8,996 nucleotides of DNA from Candidatus Shapirobacteria bacterium. Its GTDB lineage: Bacteria > Patescibacteriota > Microgenomatia > UBA12405. Shown here in pieces: positions 3,986-8,996 of the stretch (position 1 is the first letter of the stretch; each line of letters starts with the position of its first letter). The stretch covers positions 1-8,996 of the forward strand of contig JAQVSW010000024.1 of the NCBI GenBank assembly GCA_028700345.1, written 5' to 3'. The notes under the pieces are model-generated. The model had not been told where the DNA came from and did no database searches. It worked only from the letters and a program-made list of their open reading frames with translations. The position numbers and the translations under genes are program-made.

Positions 3986-6562
3986 TTATTCCTCTCTCCA
4001 CCCAGACAATACTCTCATTATTTCTGGTGGTAGATTAAAAATTAATCCCGGTGAGTAATTTACCTTCACTGCTGGAGTTGTATTATTTATTCTTTTTACC
4101 ACAAAACTTCGATAAAGCCTTATATCACCTCCAGCATAAAGCATTCCATTAATTACCAGTTGACTTCCATTAATTCCTCCCGCCGATATCTCTCCGTCAG
4201 CAACATAAATTCCATCAAGCTGAGTCACACTCGGATCTATAATAATATCCCCGCTTACAATTACCATCATCGTCTCACCATTTGCTACACTCAAATTTTG
4301 ATTTATATTAAGATTTTCATTGACAAAATAAATTTGATTTGTCGCCCAGCCCCCCCAAGAATTGTTTTTTATTTCTCCTATTCCCGTTTTAACATAAAAA
4401 TTATTATAAAAATAATTGTAATTATAAATATCGTCATCGTTTGTATTTTGCCCTAGATACCAATTTTCATAGGGAAGAGGACCTCCGAATTCATTATTAT
4501 TGTTACCATTAATATTGTCAAAAGAAGTTGCTGAAACCAAACCATTATAAACAGTCGAATTCCCGAGTGTTAAAAATTTTATTGCCGCAGGTGCTGTCAC
4601 TGGCACTCCATATTCCAGATCATTTCTTGATTTTACTCCAGCCCCCACCACCTGATACCACGCCTCCTGGTCTCGAATAAAGGAAAAATCTATCCGTGCC
4701 CTTGGTTCACTTGAATAAGGGTTAACATTATAAACACCAGCAGTCGTATAACCTATCTCCAGTGAAGAACCACTCGGACAAGTGGTCGTTCCCACTGCTA
4801 AATCAATTATTCTCGTTTTTCTCACATCAGCGAGTAAATCGCCGTCAATGTCGCCCAAAAGACTACCACCATTTATTAGTGGCAAATAAGTTTTACCCCA
4901 TACAATACTGTTTGTTCCAAAATAAGCCGGTTTTGTAACAGTCATCGTTACATCAGGCGAATCAGAAAAAATAATCGAATCAAAACTAACTCCGACATCA
5001 ACCGGCTCCGAAAATCCAGTCCCATTAAAACAAATTTGTTGAGCATCAACAGCTTTATACAAAGTTCCACTTGTCGGCACCTGACAATCCCAAACTTTCC
5101 AATTCAATCGATTGGTTGGTAATACGGGAAGAGTACTTACCACCGAAGCTCCCCAGCGATCAGAATAAGTAGCCGTGACTTCATGTAAAGACTGAGGTGG
5201 CGCTCCAACATAACTTGCATAATCAACTCTTACTTGAGCTGCATTATTACCACCACCTGTTCCGGTCCAAGCAGTCGGATAATTTTGACCATTCCAATGC
5301 AATACTGGTGGAGGCCCTGAATCCCCAACTCCCTCAGGATCGTTAATAAAAATTCCGAATACAACTTCTCTGGGATTAGTCGTTCCCATGAATTCACTCT
5401 TACAAATGTGATTATCAGTCGTATTATCATTGGGGACTAGGTTAGTGTTTGAATTCGCTACCAGAATTTTTACAATCGTCGGCGGTGAATTTATTCTAAA
5501 ATATCCGAAATTTGAAGCTTCACTTTGTTGACCAACAGTACAATCATCATTTACCCCTCTCACTCTCCAGTGATAAACCCCAGCTGGTAATTCTGCTGTA
5601 GTGGTTGATGTGGTCGTAATATCAGTTGGATTCCAGATTACTGTACCTGCTGAGTTATATAAACCCACTATATAACGTTCAGCTTTTTCAACCGCATTCC
5701 AGCTTAATGTTACTGCTTGAGGGGCATTACCAGCAATCAGAGTTGGGCTGTCAGATGTTCCGCTGGGACTTATTATTGTCGGCGCCTCCGGCGCTCCGTT
5801 GTCCGTGTTCGGACAATTCGGCGTACCACATTTTCGTACTTCACCACATTGAGGAGAAGTACAAAGTTGATCTTCTACACAAAAATTCCAAGTGGATGAC
5901 GTCGCTCTATTACTCCCGTTGTGAGCTCGTATTTTCCAATAAACTGCTGTATCACCTACTGTCGGTGTCCAGCCATTATAATTAGTATTTGTCTCACCTT
6001 GAGCTGTTAAATTTACATAATCACAGGTACTATTGTTAGACATGACACAAACCTCATAATCATTATCTTGTGGACAACCAGTACCCCAGCTCGAAATTGC
6101 ATCCCAATCTAAATTTACACTTTGATTTACTGGAACTGTAGTTCCTGTCCCGGGAGCAGATAAAGTCGGTGTATCTGGGTCCGTCGCACTGCAGCACGGC
6201 CCAGTCGCGTCACACCAGTGTACATTTCCACATCCATCACCAACCGTATAATCAACCAAATGACCACAAAGTCCGTCACATAGAGGATCCGGCCAATCAG
6301 GAGTACATTCTTCTGACCACCAACAGTCAGAACTATGCGCACCACATATTACACCACAAACGTTAGCACAAGTAGAACAATGATCTTCATCCCCACTACA
6401 AGGCACAATATTCCCACTTGGAACACAATCACCATACATATCTTTAACATTACATTCGTACGTACCCTTACAATCTCCAAAAACTGTGTTTGTCTTACCA
6501 ATAAACAAAAATAATAACACAAAAGTAAAAATTATAGCCAATTTCACGATCTGGTGTTTCAT
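3986..6562 (-). CDS. Large secreted multidomain protein, candidate pilus-associated adhesin
   Basis: No close named family is recognised. The 858-aa protein has a signal peptide (basic start, hydrophobic 8-21, likely cut after VFG at 27-29); Cys31 is preceded by Asp, so it is not a lipobox. Residues 31-124 hold 16 cysteines. Two fibronectin-III-like domains follow: about 130-229 and 257-358, the second with TLSWNAVEKAERYIV and GVYHWRVRGVNDD. Another Ig-like region begins near 359. Residues 571-580 (DIDGDLLADV) resemble the Asp-rich calcium loops of PilY1 and FG-GAP repeats. The C-terminal ~195 residues include VIVSGDIIID and LVINGMLYAGGDI and end in NLPPEIMRVLSGWREE, an arrangement I associate with large proteins encoded beside pilins in this lineage. 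Its ATG overlaps the upstream stop by 4 nt without a Shine-Dalgarno sequence. Position upstream of pilX-pilMNO suggests a tip or adhesin role, an inference. Confidence 0.8.
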   Translation of the reverse strand: MKHQIVKLAIIFTFVLLFLFIGKTNTVFGDCKGTYECNVKDMYGDCVPSGNIVPCSGDEDHCSTCANVCGVICGAHSSDCWWSEECTPDWPDPLCDGLCGHLVDYTVGDGCGNVHWCDATGPCCSATDPDTPTLSAPGTGTTVPVNQSVNLDWDAISSWGTGCPQDNDYEVCVMSNNSTCDYVNLTAQGETNTNYNGWTPTVGDTAVYWKIRAHNGSNRATSSTWNFCVEDQLCTSPQCGEVRKCGTPNCPNTDNGAPEAPTIISPSGTSDSPTLIAGNAPQAVTLSWNAVEKAERYIVGLYNSAGTVIWNPTDITTTSTTTAELPAGVYHWRVRGVNDDCTVGQQSEASNFGYFRINSPPTIVKILVANSNTNLVPNDNTTDNHICKSEFMGTTNPREVVFGIFINDPEGVGDSGPPPVLHWNGQNYPTAWTGTGGGNNAAQVRVDYASYVGAPPQSLHEVTATYSDRWGASVVSTLPVLPTNRLNWKVWDCQVPTSGTLYKAVDAQQICFNGTGFSEPVDVGVSFDSIIFSDSPDVTMTVTKPAYFGTNSIVWGKTYLPLINGGSLLGDIDGDLLADVRKTRIIDLAVGTTTCPSGSSLEIGYTTAGVYNVNPYSSEPRARIDFSFIRDQEAWYQVVGAGVKSRNDLEYGVPVTAPAAIKFLTLGNSTVYNGLVSATSFDNINGNNNNEFGGPLPYENWYLGQNTNDDDIYNYNYFYNNFYVKTGIGEIKNNSWGGWATNQIYFVNENLNINQNLSVANGETMMVIVSGDIIIDPSVTQLDGIYVADGEISAGGINGSQLVINGMLYAGGDIRLYRSFVVKRINNTTPAVKVNYSPGLIFNLPPEIMRVLSGWREE

Positions 6563-7053
6563 CTTTTTTTCAAAATAAATTTACCTTGACTAAATAAATC
6601 CACAAAATTACTAACAACTCTACTTTTATAATCATCATTATAAGGAATCATACTGCATCTAATAAATATTCGATTCAAATCACTTTCTTTTATTATATCT
6701 AGTAAATCAGAATTTATCCAAATTTCAATTTCTCGAATAAAACCTCCGAACAAAATTTTATCTTTTGTACAACCTGCAAAAACACCCCCATCAGATGTCG
6801 GATTCCAAAGCACAAGATTATTTCTTATAATTTTATTAGAATACCTTATTCTCCACCATATTATTTTATCTCTATCTTCAGTTAAGTACCTTTTAAATAA
6901 ACCGATTGACTCTTCTGAGCCAATAACAATATCTTTCGTAAATAAATTACCCGAAATAAAGTAACCACGTCTGCCCACCCCTATACCTAGCGTTACACCA
7001 ACAATTACTATCACAAAAAACAATAACCCTACAGCATATAATCTAAACCTCAT
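6559..7053 (-). CDS. Unknown single-pass membrane protein
   Basis: I do not recognise this 164-aa protein. Residues 6-27 (YAVGLLFFVIVIVGVTLGIGVG) are a membrane segment or uncleaved signal anchor. The rest (30-164) looks like a small soluble domain rich in Ile, Trp and charged residues, including IIWWRIRYSNK and EIEIWINSDLLDIIKESD, with two cysteines (95, 133). It is preceded by a promoter whose -10 ends 5 nt before the ATG and has no Shine-Dalgarno sequence. It is joined by a 4-nt overlap to the 858-aa secreted protein, and seven A residues precede that overlap. Co-translation suggests it helps export, anchor or assemble the large protein, but this is a guess from position only. Confidence 0.8.
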   Translation of the reverse strand: MRFRLYAVGLLFFVIVIVGVTLGIGVGRRGYFISGNLFTKDIVIGSEESIGLFKRYLTEDRDKIIWWRIRYSNKIIRNNLVLWNPTSDGGVFAGCTKDKILFGGFIREIEIWINSDLLDIIKESDLNRIFIRCSMIPYNDDYKSRVVSNFVDLFSQGKFILKKR

Positions 7054-7058
7054 ACGTA

Positions 7059-7087
7059 ATCATTCCATTTAACAAACTAAATGTCAA
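7059..7087 (-). promoter_or_regulatory. Promoter of the 164-aa / 858-aa operon
   Basis: A perfect TTGACA -35 (7087-7082) is followed after 17 bp by AATGAT (7064-7059, 4 of 6 matches to TATAAT). Five nt separate this from the ATG at 7053, so transcription should begin at the first base of the start codon. The strong -35 makes up for the weak -10. Activity is inferred. Confidence 0.6.
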
Positions 7088-7112
7088 TATAACACCATTC
7101 TCGATAAAAAAA

Positions 7113-8837
7113 CTACTCAAATTTTACTATCAAACTCACATCCTTATAAGGAATACCATTCGTACAACCCCCAGAATTAGGAACAGCTAAAGAACAATAT
7201 TCTGAATTATTAAATATTTCCCCATTTTTCCAATCACGCATGCCCTTAATATATGTTAAAACCACCGCAGATATTTTATTTAAGTCTATGTCTTTTATTT
7301 TTCCATCTATAGTCCCAATCATCCAATCTCTATATTCATCATTTGCTGTACTCATCGAGCCTATCATGTAAATTAAACGATTGTTGTTAATTAATAATCC
7401 CGAAAGATAATCTGGTTTATCGAAACTTGTTCCCTTAGTTCGACTCCAGTTTACTATTGGATATACAAAATTATCATAATTCTCCTTCATGGTTTGGTCA
7501 ACAAACCTACTCAAAGTTAAATCGTTTTTATACTGATAATAACAAAAAAAAGAATAATAAATTCCATCCAAATAGACACCATTACCATAACCTTTTTTAT
7601 CACTATAACCTATTTCATCGATACCATTATAAATTCCTCCATACGTTTTAAATTCTACTCCATTAGGACTTGTCATCGGCCACCAATAATTCTTATTTTC
7701 AGGTCCCCCGACACTATTTCTTAAATAATTCATAAAAGCATCATAAGTTACATTCCCCCCTAAAAGATCTCTCCAATAATCACCATTAGCTTCTTCATTA
7801 GACATAAACCCTTCAACGAACGATCGATAGACACCCTCAGAATCAATAAACTCCATACCCAAATCATATTCTTCAATACTATTCATTTTTTCTGGCACGA
7901 TAACAGGTAACACAATCTCTTTGGGAAATAAGTAATCGCCTTCCATAATTTGTCCGGTTTTAGAGTCAATATATCTTGTCGGAATTTTTATATATTTATC
8001 AACCAATTGATATACCAACTCAGTTCCACTCCCTCCAGATGTCAATTCCTCACGACGTAAAGTAATTGAAAGTGGCTTATCTGTTTCATCCCATTTTCCC
8101 TCTTCCGGCACCGCTTTTAAGCCTCCATTAATCATATCAAGAGGAGGACATAAAAGTTCCTTTTTTTCATTTGTCCCTACACAAACAATTCGAGCTTGTC
8201 CATCCAAAAGCACTGGACTTAAAGTATTATTCTCAATTTCTAATTCTTCAAATACTCCCATTTTTTCCCAGACACCAACCCACTGTTTGATTGTCTCCAC
8301 CCCTGCATCGTATTCACCTTTTTCAAAATTCTCCTTAACAGACCCAACCGGAGGATATATTATATTGTCCATGTTAATACTTATAAAATCACCTGGAACT
8401 GTCTCCGTTGCTACCTCCGTTTCAGAAACCAATGTTAATTCCTGCGTCGCTAAACTTTCAGGCGTTGAAGTTAACTCATAATTTGCTTCGGTCGGTGACT
8501 CAGGAGTTTTTGTAAAATCGCCAAGTATGGTACTAGTTTTCGCCGGCTCTGATGTCATTACACTCACACCAATAGCTCCTCCTGTAGTACAACTAGTCAG
8601 CGTAAGTAAAGCCGCAAATGCTACACGTCTCTTATTAAAAAAACCGGTCACATAATTCATAGTTCTATCAAAACTACCATATCTTTTTGGATCTATACCC
8701 TCAATATGAATATCTTTCGAATCTACATCTTTAAAACCTTTTAAATTTGAAAAAATATCCCTTGCTTTTATCGATAATCCATCTAAAAAAGCTGGCTTTT
8801 GATCGACACCAGTTAATCTTTGATTTTCTTTTGACAT
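7113..8837 (-). CDS. Unknown membrane- or lipid-anchored surface protein
   Basis: No family is recognised for this 574-aa protein. Residues 1-71 are hydrophilic and end in a basic patch (NKRR). A hydrophobic stretch follows (72-94) and contains LTSC at 80-83, matching a lipobox. Residues 95-150 are a Thr/Ser/Glu/Pro-rich linker, as in surface stalks. The rest, about 155-574, is a globular region with many Tyr, Trp and Gly, including NYWWPM (383-388) and GVYLDGIYYSFFCYYQY (420-436). If translation began at Met60 (8660) the product would have an ordinary 23-residue lipoprotein signal; neither start has a Shine-Dalgarno sequence. With the 8837 start it is a bitopic protein with an inside N-terminus. 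The long intact frame shows it is real. It lies 59 bp upstream of the secreted-protein operon, which has its own promoter. Confidence 0.8.
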   Translation of the reverse strand: MSKENQRLTGVDQKPAFLDGLSIKARDIFSNLKGFKDVDSKDIHIEGIDPKRYGSFDRTMNYVTGFFNKRRVAFAALLTLTSCTTGGAIGVSVMTSEPAKTSTILGDFTKTPESPTEANYELTSTPESLATQELTLVSETEVATETVPGDFISINMDNIIYPPVGSVKENFEKGEYDAGVETIKQWVGVWEKMGVFEELEIENNTLSPVLLDGQARIVCVGTNEKKELLCPPLDMINGGLKAVPEEGKWDETDKPLSITLRREELTSGGSGTELVYQLVDKYIKIPTRYIDSKTGQIMEGDYLFPKEIVLPVIVPEKMNSIEEYDLGMEFIDSEGVYRSFVEGFMSNEEANGDYWRDLLGGNVTYDAFMNYLRNSVGGPENKNYWWPMTSPNGVEFKTYGGIYNGIDEIGYSDKKGYGNGVYLDGIYYSFFCYYQYKNDLTLSRFVDQTMKENYDNFVYPIVNWSRTKGTSFDKPDYLSGLLINNNRLIYMIGSMSTANDEYRDWMIGTIDGKIKDIDLNKISAVVLTYIKGMRDWKNGEIFNNSEYCSLAVPNSGGCTNGIPYKDVSLIVKFE

Positions 8838-8844
8838 TTACTTT

Positions 8845-8850
8845 ATTTTA
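8845..8850 (-). promoter_or_regulatory. Possible leaderless -10 of the 574-aa gene
   Basis: TAAAAT (5 of 6 matches) on the minus strand lies 7 nt before the ATG at 8837, the same spacing as at rpsP. The -35 position is poor (CTCAAT). A competing perfect TATAAT at 8881-8876 would instead give a leader of about 30 nt that also lacks a Shine-Dalgarno sequence. The choice cannot be made from sequence alone. Confidence 0.35.
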
Positions 8851-8875
8851 AAACCTATAATATAGTAATTGAGGA

Positions 8876-8881
8876 ATTATA
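8876..8881 (-). promoter_or_regulatory. Alternative -10 (TATAAT) upstream of the 574-aa gene
   Basis: This is a perfect TATAAT on the minus strand, just after the stop of the upstream partial gene. Its -35 position is weak. It would start a transcript near 8869 with a leader of about 30 nt. Confidence 0.4.
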
Positions 8882-8884
8882 ACA

Positions 8885-8996
8885 TTATTCACGAAAAGGG
8901 GAAAGAGAGTCACTCGCTTTTTTTACCATTTCAATTGTTTCCGAGATTAACAGTGGATAAATTTCCCGATATTGCTCGGGTAAAAATTGTCCTAAA
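8885..8996 (-). CDS. C-terminal fragment of an unknown protein, cut by the window edge
   Basis: On the minus strand an open frame runs in from the right edge (first full codon at 8995) and stops with TAA at 8887-8885. It encodes 36 residues, ending in an amphipathic helical stretch EIYPLLISETIEMVKKASDS followed by LSPFRE. The frame is open across the whole available stretch while the other frame checked in detail is broken, and the composition looks protein-like (helical, charged, few rare residues). It ends 47 nt before the 574-aa gene, in the same direction. The family cannot be told from this tail. Confidence 0.55.
   Translation of the reverse strand, partial: LGQFLPEQYREIYPLLISETIEMVKKASDSLSPFRE

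Noticed and set aside
4160..4456. 98-codon plus-strand frame rich in Ile, Asn and Tyr
   Set aside because: It is antisense to the C-terminal domain of the 858-aa gene; composition reflects AT richness only.
5626..5985. 119-codon open frame on the plus strand
   Set aside because: It is antisense to the fibronectin-like region of the 858-aa gene, has no family resemblance and no start signals; the minus-strand frame has clear signal peptide and domain structure.
6467..6481. Lipobox at the end of the 858-aa signal peptide
   Set aside because: The residue before Cys31 is Asp, which lipoprotein signal peptidase sites do not accept; ordinary cleavage after VFG is more likely.
7054..7112. Terminator after the 574-aa gene
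   Set aside because: A T-run follows the stop codon on the minus strand, but the flanking GAGTTT/TTTGAG are mirror, not inverted, repeats, so no stem forms.
8965..8980. CCCGA/TCGGG hairpin near the right edge
   Set aside because: It has only a 5-bp stem, lies inside the open partial coding frame, and no T-run follows in a useful direction, so it is probably chance.

Overview
The window is AT-rich, compact bacterial DNA. It looks like a member of the Candidate Phyla Radiation (Patescibacteria), probably Microgenomates- or Parcubacteria-like. The evidence is a pilM-pilN-pilO block with no pilP or pilQ after pilO, an rpsP-khpA pair, very short intergenic gaps, 7-bp tandem repeats around a prepilin-like start, and large secreted proteins without close well-known relatives. 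UGA is used as a stop (pilM, pilN, the 164-aa gene), so this is not the UGA=Gly code of Gracilibacteria/Absconditabacteria. The phylum is inferred; no marker was aligned.

Layout. Positions 1-98 hold an AT-rich promoter region. rpsP (99-461, +) and khpA (463-696, +) form a small operon that ends by overlapping the 3' end of the opposing pil operon by 11 bp. Everything else is on the minus strand. Read in the direction of transcription it runs: the C-terminal tail of an unknown gene (8995-8885); a 574-aa surface-anchored protein (8837-7113); a 164-aa single-pass membrane protein (7053-6559) overlapping by 4 nt an 858-aa secreted multidomain protein (6562-3986); a PilX-like minor prepilin (3937-3053); then pilM (3029-2001), pilN (2004-1447) and pilO (1450-686), joined by 4-nt ATGA overlaps.

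How the genes fit together. PilM, PilN and PilO form the inner-membrane/cytoplasmic alignment platform of a type IV pilus. The PilX-like protein would be a minor pilin. The 858-aa protein (signal peptide, Cys-rich head, two fibronectin-III-like domains, a PilY1-like Asp-rich candidate calcium loop, conserved-looking C-terminal beta domain) is a plausible pilus-tip or adhesin partner by position. The 164-aa and 574-aa proteins may be cell-surface partners, but their functions are unknown.

The most striking signal is how genes are started. The genes that open likely transcription units (rpsP, pilM, the 164-aa gene, perhaps the 574-aa gene) have no Shine-Dalgarno sequence but carry a -10-like box only 5-7 nt before ATG, as expected for leaderless mRNAs. 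The operon-internal khpA, pilN and pilO have clear Shine-Dalgarno sequences. Other features worth attention are the 7-bp repeat array that encodes the prepilin leader, a palindromic insert in the S16 tail, and a lipobox lying behind a 59-residue N-terminal extension.
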